A stretch of DNA of 64,000 bases from Campylobacterota bacterium. Its GTDB lineage: Bacteria > Campylobacterota > Campylobacteria > Campylobacterales > Thiovulaceae. Below the pieces are notes generated by a model, which was given only the letters and a program-made list of their open reading frames with translations, did no database searches and had not been told where the DNA came from. Positions 25,273-34,472 of the stretch are shown here, in pieces (position 1 is the stretch's first letter; each line of letters starts with the position of its first letter). Where the stretch lies: positions 1 through 64,000 of the forward strand of contig JASKOM010000005.1 of NCBI GenBank assembly GCA_030152305.1, in the 5' to 3' direction. The position numbers and the translations under genes were made by a program.

Positions 25273-26877
25273 TTAAAAACTCAAGCCAATTAAACTAATA
25301 TTTTCTGAAAGTGGTTTATCACCTTTTGCTTTATCAAACTCTTCAGTAAATAATTTTTGTTGAGCTGAAAATTCATTTTTAACGACTTTGTTCATGATTT
25401 CTAAAACACCGTTTCGACCGAATTCTTCTTTATTTTTATCTTTTTTAATTTGTCTAAAAAAGCCGTCAGTTGCAATATATAAATTTGTCGAGCCGACTTC
25501 GATATCAATCGAATAATCTTTTATGCCTTCACCGGGAGGTGCATGTGGCGAACGATCAGCAAAAGAGCCGAAATCATCATAAGTCGATAATTTATTATTT
25601 CCAAATTTAATAATCGTTACACCTTTTGAAGCATATTCGAATTTATTTGCAACTTTGTCATAATGAAAAGCGATGCCTCTAAAATCGATTCCGTTTATTG
25701 GATTCATGTTTAATTCGCCGAAACGATTTCTTATTTTTTTATCAAGAAATTCTAAAATTTTACTTAGTGAAATATTTTTATTATTTCCAGCTTGTTTAAT
25801 TAAAATATCTCGTTCAGCATCTTTTAAAATTATTCCAATATCTGATGAGGTCATTCCGACTGGCGAACCGTAATCGACGAGCATAAATAATAAATCTTTA
25901 TTTTTATCAAGTTCGATAAACATATAAGTATCACTGATATCTTCGCGAACACCACGAGAAAACATATAAATATCTTTAACAAATTTTTTAATCGAATCTC
26001 GATTTGGATTTAAAAATTGTAAAATTCTTGAAGCTGTAATCGGAACAATTTTTGCATCTGGAACTTTTTCAGTTTTTTGTTGTTCTTTATCTTGTTCAGA
26101 TTCAGCATTTTCTTTTTTATCTTCACTATTTTTTAAATATAATTGAATAAGATTATTTAACAAATCTCTAAAAGTTCGTTCTAATAACGAAAGCGGATGA
26201 CTATATTTTAAATCAATTGGCACATATTCTTTATTTTGAATAATCGATTCAGCTTCGGCTAAATAATCAAAAAATAATTTTTTAAATGCCCAAAATATCA
26301 AAACAAAAATCGTTAAAGTTTCGATAAAAGTTTTAAATAAAATAAGAGCAATTGTCTTTTTTGAACGACCAAACATTGCATCGCTATCAGAATAAATTTC
26401 AATTTTGCCAACACGAACATTTTTTTTATCATACGAATAAATAATATCTCCAAGATAATTTATTTCGCGATCTCGTCCAGATTTTACTTTTTCGACTTCA
26501 ACATAATTCGTATCGCTATTTATAATTCTTATAGCTGAAACATCATAACTTGCCAATAAAGTATCAACAGATGTTTCTATTCCATAGCGATTACTTTTCC
26601 AGATTGCTTCAGCCAATTGATTATTAATCGAAAAAGCCAAATATTTAAAATCTCGTAAAATCTGTTTTTTCGAATCTCGATAATCGCTAATGCCGAAAAT
26701 AATCGAATTAAATAAAGCCACAGAAATAAATATCACGATAAAAGTTCGCATAATATTTGAACTCATCGTATATTTAATAATCGTAGGTTTTATATTTTCT
26801 AATCTTTGACTTCGTTCAGTAGATCTATTTTTATTATTAAGACTAGTAGATATTGTCTCTGGCTGGAAACTCTCCAT
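25273..26877 (-). CDS. Membrane-bound PP2C (SpoIIE-type) serine/threonine phosphatase with extracytoplasmic sensor
   Basis: About 534 residues from ATG 26877. This start is preferred over ATG 26889 because the GAGG of a GATGAGGT motif (26883-26890) lies 7 nt before it. Two membrane helices (about 45-68 and 180-205) bracket an extracytoplasmic domain; a charged linker with a Glu/Lys/Gln-rich stretch (about 255-275) leads to the C-terminal SpoIIE/PP2C domain, with FIELDKNKDLLFMLVDYG, NPINGIDFRGIAFHYDK and the signature LYIATDGFFRQIKKD. Such phosphatases usually dephosphorylate an anti-sigma antagonist, but no such partner gene is adjacent. It overlaps panB by 35 bp. Signal and target unknown. 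Confidence 0.8.
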   Translation of the reverse strand: MESFQPETISTSLNNKNRSTERSQRLENIKPTIIKYTMSSNIMRTFIVIFISVALFNSIIFGISDYRDSKKQILRDFKYLAFSINNQLAEAIWKSNRYGIETSVDTLLASYDVSAIRIINSDTNYVEVEKVKSGRDREINYLGDIIYSYDKKNVRVGKIEIYSDSDAMFGRSKKTIALILFKTFIETLTIFVLIFWAFKKLFFDYLAEAESIIQNKEYVPIDLKYSHPLSLLERTFRDLLNNLIQLYLKNSEDKKENAESEQDKEQQKTEKVPDAKIVPITASRILQFLNPNRDSIKKFVKDIYMFSRGVREDISDTYMFIELDKNKDLLFMLVDYGSPVGMTSSDIGIILKDAERDILIKQAGNNKNISLSKILEFLDKKIRNRFGELNMNPINGIDFRGIAFHYDKVANKFEYASKGVTIIKFGNNKLSTYDDFGSFADRSPHAPPGEGIKDYSIDIEVGSTNLYIATDGFFRQIKKDKNKEEFGRNGVLEIMNKVVKNEFSAQQKLFTEEFDKAKGDKPLSENISLIGLSF

Positions 26878-27637
26878 TTGCAACCTCATCTATATATTTT
26901 TTTACAGAATTTTTTACAAGTTCAGCACCGTTTAAATATTCTTTGACAAACTTTGGTTTAAATGCCTGAAAAAATCCGAGCATATCAGACCAAACAAGAA
27001 CTTGACCATCAACATCACGACCTGCACCAATGCCAATAACTGGAATAGCCACAGAATCGCGAATTTCTCGAGCGACAGTTTCAAGAACACCTTCGAGAAC
27101 AATTGCAAAAGCTCCAGCTTGTTCAATCGCTTTTGCATCGTTAATTAATTTTTCTCGTGAAATATCATCGCGACCTTTAACGAAATAACCGCCATCACCT
27201 CGAACATTTTGAGGCATTAAACCAATATGTCCGCAAACAGCAATTCCGTTTTCGACTAAATATTTAATTATTTCTGCTCGTTCGATTCCACCTTCGATTT
27301 TGACAGAATCAGCTGAAGTTTCGCTATAAAATCTCATTGCATTTGTTAAAGCAATTTCTTTATTTATTGTCGAACCGAAAGGCATATCAGCAATAATAAA
27401 ACTATTTTTTGCTCCGTTACAAACAGCTTTCGTGTGATAAATCATAACTTCCATTGAAGCCGACAAAGTATCGATTTCACCTCGAAAACTCATGTTTAAA
27501 CTATCGCCAACAAGAATAATATCGATATCGCTTTCGTCGAATATTTTTGCAAATAACGAATCATAAGCCGTAATCATCGATATTTTCTTATTATTTTTTC
27601 TTTTTTTAATTGCCGAAACTGTTAGCTTTTTTTTCAT
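26843..27637 (-). CDS. panB: 3-methyl-2-oxobutanoate hydroxymethyltransferase
   Basis: 264 residues, standard length. Motifs: MITAYDSLFAKI, VGDSLNMSFRG (metal-binding Asp), IADMPFGS, VKIEGG, VCGHIGLMPQ and VIGIGAGRDVDGQVLV. It transfers a hydroxymethyl group from methylene-tetrahydrofolate to ketoisovalerate, the first committed step of pantothenate and coenzyme A synthesis. The 3' end overlaps the phosphatase gene by 35 bp and contains GATGAGGT (read IDEV). The downstream end retains the typical FPARDNIY tail, so the gene is complete. Confidence 0.94.
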   Translation of the reverse strand: MKKKLTVSAIKKRKNNKKISMITAYDSLFAKIFDESDIDIILVGDSLNMSFRGEIDTLSASMEVMIYHTKAVCNGAKNSFIIADMPFGSTINKEIALTNAMRFYSETSADSVKIEGGIERAEIIKYLVENGIAVCGHIGLMPQNVRGDGGYFVKGRDDISREKLINDAKAIEQAGAFAIVLEGVLETVAREIRDSVAIPVIGIGAGRDVDGQVLVWSDMLGFFQAFKPKFVKEYLNGAELVKNSVKKYIDEVANGEFPARDNIY

Positions 27638-27646
27638 AATTATTTA

Positions 27647-28435
27647 TTATCTTTTCAAGCCATTAACAGTTTGAAGCATTTCATCCGAAGTCGTAATCGC
27701 TTTTGAATTTGCCTCATAAGCTCGTTGTCCAGTGATGAGGTCAGTTAATTCGATAACTAATTGAACATTGCTCAATTCGACAAAACCTTGTTCAATATTT
27801 CCGATTCCACTTAAACCGGGAGTTGAAACAATTGGATCGCCAGAAGCATCAGTATTTAATAATAAATTATCACCAAGAGCATGAAGACCAGCAGGATTAA
27901 CAAAAGTTGCTAATTCAAGTTGAGTTAATTGTTGAGCTCCTTGTTGTCCAGCTTGAATAACAGAAACAACACCGTCAGCTCCAATTGAAATATCAGTCGT
28001 ATCAGTCGGAACAACGATTTCAGGAATTAATTTATAACCTGCACTATTAACGACTTGACCTTCTTGATTTAATTTAAAAGCACCATTTCGTGTATAAGCA
28101 ACTTTGCCATCTGGTAATTCAATCTGAAAAAAACCATTTCCTGTAATTGCCATGTCTAAATTATTTCCAGTATTTTGAAAGTTACCTTGAGAAAATATTT
28201 TAGTAATTGCAGTTGGTCGAACACCTAAACCGACTTCAAGTCCAGTTGGTGAATTTGTCGTTGCACTTGTAGCCGTTCCAGCATATTCAGAAACTTGATA
28301 CATTAAGTCAGCAAATTCAGCTCTTTGTTTTCGATAACCAACTGTATTGACATTGGCGATATTATTCGATGTTGTATCGATTTGTGTTTGTTGAGCAACC
28401 ATTCCAGTTGAAGCCGTATAAATAGATCTAAGCAT
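27647..28435 (-). CDS. flgG: Flagellar basal-body distal rod protein FlgG
   Basis: 262 residues. N-terminal rod motif SIYTASTGMVAQQTQIDTTS followed by NNIANVNTVGYRKQR, central MAITGNGFFQIELPDG, and C-terminal EQGFVELSNVQLVIELTDLI with GQRAYEANSKAI. These are the conserved ends of axial rod proteins; the length and central domain match FlgG rather than FlgF. A single-gene flagellar locus between panB and a PgbA-like gene reflects the scattered flagellar genes normal for Campylobacterota. It contains one GATGAGGT in the C-terminal ELTDLITG segment, encoded with rare CTC and ATC codons. Confidence 0.94.
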   Translation of the reverse strand: MLRSIYTASTGMVAQQTQIDTTSNNIANVNTVGYRKQRAEFADLMYQVSEYAGTATSATTNSPTGLEVGLGVRPTAITKIFSQGNFQNTGNNLDMAITGNGFFQIELPDGKVAYTRNGAFKLNQEGQVVNSAGYKLIPEIVVPTDTTDISIGADGVVSVIQAGQQGAQQLTQLELATFVNPAGLHALGDNLLLNTDASGDPIVSTPGLSGIGNIEQGFVELSNVQLVIELTDLITGQRAYEANSKAITTSDEMLQTVNGLKR

Positions 28436-28468
28436 TTTTTAGTCCTTTATTTTATTAAAAAAACAAAT

Positions 28469-29167
28469 TTATTGTCGTTCGAGAATTGATCGGTAATAAC
28501 TCTCAAATTCTCCAATTTCATTTGTGCCTTCACCAAACCAATTTGGATTTATTTTCTCGATTCGACTATAAAAAGGTTTTTGCAATTCACCAATTCGACC
28601 AGAAAAAGAGTAATTTTTTATTTCTCGCATTGATAAACATTCAGTTTCAACTATTTTATTTTTAAAACCGAAAAATATTCGTCCAACTGAATTTTCTTCG
28701 CAAAATTCTATAAAATCGCTTAATAATGGCGATTGATGACCGTTAATCGTTAAAACTGTTGCAAATAAATCAGGATGAATCCAATCGCGGTCAAATTTTT
28801 TTTCGATTTGTAAATATTTCTCAAAACTATCAGCAATAATCAAAGCCCGATTCGAATTATTTTTAAATTCGATAATATCACCAACTTCTGGCAACCATTT
28901 GCCTTTTGGTAAATTTTCTTGACGAAGAGCATCAAATTTCAAAAAATGAACACGATCGCCACCAAGAAATTCACCGTATGCAATAACTATTTTATTATTA
29001 TTTGCCAATTGTTTAATAACAAAGCCTGTTTCACCAATTTCTAAATTTTTTGCTGAAATCTTGCCGAATTCTCTATTTTTTTCAATTTCATTAATTTTCA
29101 AATTATCAGCAAACAAAGAAACGGAAGCCGAAATCAAACTTAAAAATATGCCTATTTTATTTTTCAC
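28469..29167 (-). CDS. Exported PgbA-like protein (plasminogen-binding protein N-terminal family)
   Basis: 232 residues with a signal peptide (MKNKIGIFLSLISASVSLFA). The body matches the N-terminal domain of Helicobacter PgbA: NLEIGETGFVI, LPEVGDIIEF, RALIIADSF, WIHPDLFATVLT and GRIFFGFKN. The family is widespread in Campylobacterota, including species without a host, so plasminogen binding is unlikely to be its basal role. The C-terminal tail is short and lacks the Lys-rich end of PgbA. It lies between flgG and the PilN/GspL-like pair, and co-transcription is likely. Confidence 0.75.
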   Translation of the reverse strand: MKNKIGIFLSLISASVSLFADNLKINEIEKNREFGKISAKNLEIGETGFVIKQLANNNKIVIAYGEFLGGDRVHFLKFDALRQENLPKGKWLPEVGDIIEFKNNSNRALIIADSFEKYLQIEKKFDRDWIHPDLFATVLTINGHQSPLLSDFIEFCEENSVGRIFFGFKNKIVETECLSMREIKNYSFSGRIGELQKPFYSRIEKINPNWFGEGTNEIGEFESYYRSILERQ

Positions 29168-29196
29168 TATATATTTTTATCCCGTTTTATTTTTAT

Positions 29197-29742
29197 TTAT
29201 CTATTTCTAAAAATAGTTAAATTATCATCCATTGAATTATGTGAAACAAATTTATACCAACCGTTATCATCGAGATAAAAATTAGTAAAACTGCTATCAA
29301 AAATTGCTCTCAACGGTGCTAACATCAATAAATTATAAATATCTTTTGATGGAGTTGAACCGTAAATCGTAATTTTTTTCTCGTCAAATTCAACTTTTGA
29401 CAAAGTAATTTTTTCAGGAACAATATGCAAAAGATTTTCAATAGAATTTTTTAATTGAAGATTATGTTCAACGACAGATGTTGATTTTTTTAAACTTTTT
29501 TGCAAAATGTCTATTTCGCTATCAATTAACGAAGTTTGATATTTAATCTGTTCGGTTTCATGACTAAATTTTAATTTTAGATCTGAATACATATCAATTT
29601 TCATAGATAAATACCAGATCATTACAAAAATAAAAATAAATACTAGACCAAAAAAAGAAATTAATAGTCCAACTTCTGGCGATAAAATTCTTTTTTTTCT
29701 TGGTTGAATATAACTATATTTTGTGTGCAATTTCTTCTCCAA
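29197..29742 (-). CDS. PilN-like inner-membrane assembly protein of a type II secretion/competence-like system
   Basis: 181 residues. One membrane helix (about 25-47, VGLLISFFGLVFIFIFVMIW) is followed by a coiled coil (50-95) and a small ferredoxin-like domain carrying SIENLLHIVPEKITLSKVEF and KKITIYGSTPSKDIYNLL, the pattern of PilN and GspL/M-type proteins. Its 5' end overlaps the gene 29714-30898, whose product resembles the cytoplasmic GspL/PilM part. In Campylobacter, comparable genes (Cts system) are needed for natural transformation. The pair is therefore a likely part of the DNA uptake machine. Assignment at fold level. Confidence 0.55.
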   Translation of the reverse strand: MEKKLHTKYSYIQPRKKRILSPEVGLLISFFGLVFIFIFVMIWYLSMKIDMYSDLKLKFSHETEQIKYQTSLIDSEIDILQKSLKKSTSVVEHNLQLKNSIENLLHIVPEKITLSKVEFDEKKITIYGSTPSKDIYNLLMLAPLRAIFDSSFTNFYLDDNGWYKFVSHNSMDDNLTIFRNR

Positions 29743-30898
29743 TCATTTGAACAATAAGTTCAGCTAAATCAACTCTTATTTTTTCAGTTTCAAACGAAAA
29801 TTCTGATTCTATTTTGCTTAAAAAATTGCCATCAACTTTCAAACCAGTTAATATATAACAATTTTCTATAAAATCAGAACTATATAATTTATCGTGATAA
29901 AAACGATTAACATTTTTTTGAATAGCAAAATATAAAAGTTTATGATTAACTTCTGATTCGTGCATTCGTTCTTCTTCGGCTTTTAATTCTTCTTCTAAAC
30001 CTTCTGTTAGCATTTTTTCTAGTTCAATGCTATTAGTTTTTTTCTTATTATTTGCATTAGAATCAGCTGTTGAGTTTTTTTGTTCTCGAGAATCAGCAAA
30101 ATCTAGTTTTAATAATTCGTCTTGAAGCTTTTCGTCATCTTCAGGAGTCGAATGTTTTATATCAGAATCTAACAAATCAAGTTCGATAGCTCCTTCATCA
30201 AAAAAGGCACTATCGGCTTGACTTTTATGTTTTGCAAGAGTTTCTATTTTTGAAGGCATATGTTGAACTGTTGATAAATTTTCTAACATTTCGTCAAGTT
30301 CATTTTTTACCTCATCGATAATTAATTCGTTTCCATCAACATCTTTTATTAATTCACCAAATAATAATTTTTCACCTTTAAAAATCGTAAAAATAATTAA
30401 ATTTTTTTCAGCAATAATAAATATAGAAGCATTTTTAGAAAGTTTTAGGTTTTCTCTTGCCGAGACGGGAATTAAAAACGGAGAAAATATAAAATCTATA
30501 CCCGAATTATTAAATTGATTTTGAATTTTTAGAAGTTCAGAATTAGAAGTATAAATAGCCCAACCACCCATTTCGCGGAAAAAAACATCATTAAAATCAT
30601 TAATTTTTTTTATTTCGTCAAATTCCAAAAATTTAATTTTGCCTTCAACAGGTAAAGCACCTTGAATTAAAGATTGATCTAAAATGGCAATATAAGTAAC
30701 GATATTTTCACCTTGAACTTTTTCGAGATATTCAAACAGTTTTTCAGTTTCGACATCAGCATCAAAACTTAACATTTCGCTTTCAATTTTTCCAGATGGA
30801 TAAATTCGACGAATTGATAAATCATAAATTCCATTATTATTCCAGATTCCAATATATGTCTTTGGAAAAAATCTCTCGGCAAATTGCAATAAACCCAT
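29714..30898 (-). CDS. GspL/PilM-like cytoplasmic assembly protein
   Basis: 394 residues, soluble, with no signal peptide. The N-terminus (ERFFPKTYIGIWNNNGIYDL) and repeating beta-alpha pattern resemble the actin-like cytoplasmic fold of PilM/GspL proteins. Residues about 235-310 form an acidic, low-complexity region (EKLQDELLKLDFADSREQK, then GLEEELKAEEERMHE) that interrupts the fold. The gene overlaps the PilN-like gene by 29 bp, matching pilM-pilN or gspL order. No nucleotide-binding motif is certain. A role in type II secretion/competence-like pilus assembly is inferred from neighbourhood and shape. It contains one GATGAGGT at 30309. Confidence 0.5.
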   Translation of the reverse strand: MGLLQFAERFFPKTYIGIWNNNGIYDLSIRRIYPSGKIESEMLSFDADVETEKLFEYLEKVQGENIVTYIAILDQSLIQGALPVEGKIKFLEFDEIKKINDFNDVFFREMGGWAIYTSNSELLKIQNQFNNSGIDFIFSPFLIPVSARENLKLSKNASIFIIAEKNLIIFTIFKGEKLLFGELIKDVDGNELIIDEVKNELDEMLENLSTVQHMPSKIETLAKHKSQADSAFFDEGAIELDLLDSDIKHSTPEDDEKLQDELLKLDFADSREQKNSTADSNANNKKKTNSIELEKMLTEGLEEELKAEEERMHESEVNHKLLYFAIQKNVNRFYHDKLYSSDFIENCYILTGLKVDGNFLSKIESEFSFETEKIRVDLAELIVQMIGEEIAHKI

Positions 30899-30901
30899 TG
30901 A

Positions 30902-32209
30902 CTATTCCGCAGTTATAATATAAAACGATAAATCTAAAATTTCTTTATGATTTTTTATAAAATTATTCAAATCATCTAACGAAAGAGCATTAATTTTTTC
31001 AAGCTCCAATTTTGCATAACCAATAGGTTTATTCATTGAATATTCATTAAAAGCTCGTTGCATTCTTTGAGATAACGATTCTGTTCGTAATGGCTCACTA
31101 CCAAGAATAAATTTTTTAGCAGAATCTAATTCTTCTTGAGTTGCTCCATTTTTAACAAAATCTTCAATTAACAAAATAACTTTATCTTTTGCTTTTTGTA
31201 AATTTGCTGTTTTAGTTTGTAAATGTCCAGAAAAAAATGACCGAGATAAAGTTATTGAACTTGATGCTGTAACAGAATAAGCTAGACCTGATTTAACTCT
31301 AATTTCTTCCATTAGACGACTTCCGAAACCAGATGAACCTAAAATAAAAGATGCAACTTTCATTTTATAATTTTCTTCGTCTCCATATATTAAATTTAAC
31401 GGAGAACCAAAATAAATATAAGCTTGTTTTGTATCTTTTTTCTCGATTTTTTCTGTGCCTTTTGATGAGGTTACAGAATAATTAATATTAGAACCAGCAT
31501 TGCCAATCGGTAAAACAGAAGCAATTTTTTGAATATTTTCTTCAACTTCTGAATTATTTAAATCTCCGCCAATAACAACAACAAGATTTGAAAGAACAAT
31601 TTTAGATTTATAAAAATTTTCGATATCTTTTAAAAATATCTTTTGAATATCTTCAGCTGTTCCGATTGATGGTTTTTCAAAAGGTGTATTATTAAATAAA
31701 ACAGAATTTAATCCAATTTGAGCTACATAATCAAAATTTGAATTTCTTTGAAGAATTGAACTTAAAATCGTATTTTTAACTCGATTAAACGGTTTTTCTT
31801 GAAAATTTGGATATCGTAAAAGTTCAGTTAATAATTCGATACTTCGAGAAAAATGTTCTTTTAATGTATCAAGATTGATAACGAGAAATCCATCTCGTGC
31901 TGAAACACTTAAATGAATTGCTCGTTCATCTAATTTTTCCGAGAAATTTTCATCACCAGAAATTAAAGTTCCTTCGTTAAGAAGTGATGCAGTAAAATTA
32001 CCAATTCCTGATAAATTTTTATCATCTGAAAGTTCTCGCAAATTTCTAAAAACTAATTGCAACGAAACTATTGGTAATTGATGACTTTCTTCATAAATAT
32101 ATGAAATATTATGATCTCCGATTTGAATCTTATTTAAATTTGATCCCATTAAATACTCCGAAAATATAAATAAACTCGATAGAGTTGATGTAATAAAAAA
32201 TCTTATCAT
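30902..32209 (-). CDS. M16-family peptidase homologue lacking the zinc motif
   Basis: 435 residues with an N-terminal hydrophobic signal (FFITSTLSSLFIFSEYLMG). The M16 fold is clear: LPIVSLQLVF, then the helix normally holding HxxEH, here IGNFTASLLNEGT with no zinc histidines, and later LILGSSGFGSRLMEEIRVKSG (GSRL and RxKxGLAY are typical of M16 C-terminal domains). The protein therefore looks like the non-catalytic partner of an M16B pair, which usually sits next to an active subunit; none is adjacent. A periplasmic location is likely. It may chaperone or clamp substrate for another protease. Confidence 0.8.
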   Translation of the reverse strand: MIRFFITSTLSSLFIFSEYLMGSNLNKIQIGDHNISYIYEESHQLPIVSLQLVFRNLRELSDDKNLSGIGNFTASLLNEGTLISGDENFSEKLDERAIHLSVSARDGFLVINLDTLKEHFSRSIELLTELLRYPNFQEKPFNRVKNTILSSILQRNSNFDYVAQIGLNSVLFNNTPFEKPSIGTAEDIQKIFLKDIENFYKSKIVLSNLVVVIGGDLNNSEVEENIQKIASVLPIGNAGSNINYSVTSSKGTEKIEKKDTKQAYIYFGSPLNLIYGDEENYKMKVASFILGSSGFGSRLMEEIRVKSGLAYSVTASSSITLSRSFFSGHLQTKTANLQKAKDKVILLIEDFVKNGATQEELDSAKKFILGSEPLRTESLSQRMQRAFNEYSMNKPIGYAKLELEKINALSLDDLNNFIKNHKEILDLSFYIITAE

Positions 32210-32212
32210 TTT

Positions 32213-33982
32213 TTAACTAATTACCTTAACTTTTAAAATAATTTTTGCAACTGAAAGAGCAACTTTTGCAAATTTTTCTTCAGTTGGTTTATAATAAGCA
32301 ACCTGTTTAGTATATTTAGCAGATAAACTATCTTTTTGTGTTTTATATTTTTGATTAAATTCTTTGAATCTAAAAATGTGTTTAGCTTTTTGTTCTAATT
32401 CTTGCAATCGAGCATATTCACGACTTTTTCGCATTTCGTCATTAATTATTTTTTCGAACATATCAAATTTTTCTTCAATAGGTAAATTTTTATTTAATTC
32501 GCCTTTAAGCGGATGATTCGTTGAAGATTCAGTATAAACAAGATTCTCAAAATCTTTTTTAATATTATCAAGATCATTTGTTATTTTTTGGATATCAGCC
32601 AAATGTTCAATAAGTAATTTTTGACCATTTGATCGTTGATTAATAATTTGAATCATAGAAATAATGTTCCATGTGCCATCTTTTTCATCACTGCCAACAA
32701 GTGGTTTTTGATAACGAACTCCGTTAGAAGCTATTTCAACTCGACCATCATAAAATTTTAAAAATTTTGTAGCATTGTCGTCTTTACTACCGATAGCTTC
32801 AAGCAAATTCATACTCAAGAAAAATAAAATTCGATTTATATAAAGTTTTAATAAATAATCAACAGTTGGGTTAAGATATCGACGACATCTTGTTAAATAG
32901 CCGTTATTTGTGCAACGATCTCGAATAGATTCAAGTTCTATTTTTACCCATTTTCTAATTAATTTTTGAGCATTTGCAACAAAATAAAAATTATCAATTT
33001 TTTTGAAATCGATATCACCACTTTCAATTATTTTATCTGCAATATTTTTTATAGAATTTTCTTCGAATAAAAATTCAGAATTGATATATTTCATAAGATA
33101 AACGATTTGATCGAGATCTTCTGTGTCAAGTTCTTCTAATGATAATTGAGTTTCTTGTTGAGTTTTTTTATTATTCAAATTAGAATTTTGATTTGGAACA
33201 ACTTTATGATTCATAATATATTGTTCTTGATTATTTTCAATGTTTTGATTTTTAGATTTTAACAAATCGCTTAATATTCGAATTTCGTTTATTAATTTTG
33301 AATTATCGATTCTTAATCGTTCATTTTCGCCTTTGACTCTTTTTAATTCATCTTCAACTTGAACTATTTCATCGCTAATATTTTTGATTTTATCTTCGTA
33401 TAAAATAGCTGTTTCTCGATGTTTTGCAAGAATCTTTGTTCGAAAATCTATATTTTTGCGAGTTCTAACTTTGATATCTTCTTCCATATCTTGAATAGAA
33501 CCTATAAGTTTTTGTTTGTCATTAACGATTGATATTTGTGTTTCTATTCTAGAAAATAGTTCTAAAATATCATAAGGTTGTTCAAGAACATCGTTTATAC
33601 CTTCATGTAATAATTTTGCAATTAACTTAGAATCATTAGTTTCGATTATTGTAATAATAGGCATATTAGATAATTTTATATTATTACTTGAACGAATAAA
33701 TTTGCATAAATCTAAAGCTGTTAAAGTTGTTTCATTTTCATAAACAAGACCGCCATCTTTAATAAAATTATAATTACTAACAATTAAATCAGGAAAAATA
33801 ATGGCTTTTGATAAAAAAACTTTTGCTTCTTCGATATTTCGAACAACTGAAGTATTATACAAACCGTCAAGAATATATTTTAAGTTTAAAGCTCTTTGAC
33901 GGTTAGCTTCAACAATCAATAATGTGTATTCAAATGGTGAAAATTCTCCATTTTCTTTGTCAAAATTAGAAGCTTGTTCCAT
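32213..33982 (-). CDS. Receiver-like protein with long coiled coil, phosphoacceptor missing
   Basis: 589 residues. Residues about 15-150 have a receiver (CheY-like) fold: TLLIVEANRQRALNLKYIL, FPDLIVSNYNF and the final MPIITIIETNDS with NDVLEQPYDILELFSRI. The acidic pair is reduced to one Glu and the phosphoacceptor position reads Asn (IVSNYNF), so this is a pseudo-receiver. Residues about 155-250 form a coiled coil (EDKIKNISDEIVQVEDELKR), followed by a helical C-terminal domain of about 300 residues that I do not recognise. It probably acts as a phosphorylation-independent signalling or scaffold protein. It directly follows the small lipoprotein gene. Confidence 0.65.
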   Translation of the reverse strand: MEQASNFDKENGEFSPFEYTLLIVEANRQRALNLKYILDGLYNTSVVRNIEEAKVFLSKAIIFPDLIVSNYNFIKDGGLVYENETTLTALDLCKFIRSSNNIKLSNMPIITIIETNDSKLIAKLLHEGINDVLEQPYDILELFSRIETQISIVNDKQKLIGSIQDMEEDIKVRTRKNIDFRTKILAKHRETAILYEDKIKNISDEIVQVEDELKRVKGENERLRIDNSKLINEIRILSDLLKSKNQNIENNQEQYIMNHKVVPNQNSNLNNKKTQQETQLSLEELDTEDLDQIVYLMKYINSEFLFEENSIKNIADKIIESGDIDFKKIDNFYFVANAQKLIRKWVKIELESIRDRCTNNGYLTRCRRYLNPTVDYLLKLYINRILFFLSMNLLEAIGSKDDNATKFLKFYDGRVEIASNGVRYQKPLVGSDEKDGTWNIISMIQIINQRSNGQKLLIEHLADIQKITNDLDNIKKDFENLVYTESSTNHPLKGELNKNLPIEEKFDMFEKIINDEMRKSREYARLQELEQKAKHIFRFKEFNQKYKTQKDSLSAKYTKQVAYYKPTEEKFAKVALSVAKIILKVKVIS

Positions 33983-33999
33983 TGTAAAACTTCTAAAAA

Positions 34000-34347
34000 T
34001 TAATGATTATTTTCATAAAAAATATAATTAGTTGAATAATCACTTATTTCAAAATAGCTTTTTTTCTCGTCGTTATCAATTTTAAAATTAAAGTTTTCAT
34101 CAATATATCCATAACCGAATCGATAAGGTCTTTCGAGGTTATTATCTGTTGAAGTAGCTGTTGTTATTTTATCAATGCCTATAAACCTTTTAACTAATTT
34201 GTCTCCAGCATAAACATCTAAAACACCATTTGTTCCAGTCCAATTTTGCATAGCTCTACTAAATTTATTTTGTCCTTCTTGTGTGCAACCAGACAATAAT
34301 AATGTAGCAACAGAAATTATTGCTATTTGTGTAGTTTTCAATTTCAC
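34000..34347 (-). CDS. Small lipoprotein of unknown function
   Basis: 115 residues with a clear lipobox (LLLSGC near residue 20). After the Cys come KFSRAMQNWTG and a beta-rich stretch, GVLDVYAGDKLVKRFIGID, then YRFGYGYIDENFNFKID ending EISDYSTNYIFYENNH. Related small lipoproteins occur in Campylobacterota, but I know no function. It is preceded by AAGGAGATAC before the ATG, a strong ribosome binding site. It heads a minus-strand run with the pseudo-receiver and M16 homologue genes. Confidence 0.7.
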   Translation of the reverse strand: MKLKTTQIAIISVATLLLSGCTQEGQNKFSRAMQNWTGTNGVLDVYAGDKLVKRFIGIDKITTATSTDNNLERPYRFGYGYIDENFNFKIDNDEKKSYFEISDYSTNYIFYENNH

Positions 34348-34434
34348 TAGTATCTCCTTGTATTTTATTAAAATAAAAGTTATTTTATCAGAAAATCATA
34401 GCTGAAAACCTTTTTATAGATTTTTATATTTAGC

Positions 34435-34464
34435 CCTCTCATATAATTTGAGAGGATTTTTTTT
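34435..34464. terminator. Rho-independent terminator
   Basis: CCTCTCA (34435-34441) and TGAGAGG (34449-34455) form a 7-bp stem with a 7-nt loop, followed on the plus strand by a T8 run (34457-34464). The A-run on the other strand lets it work in both directions. It separates the agmatine deiminase gene from the lipoprotein gene. Confidence 0.75.
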
Positions 34465-34472
34465 AATTTAAA

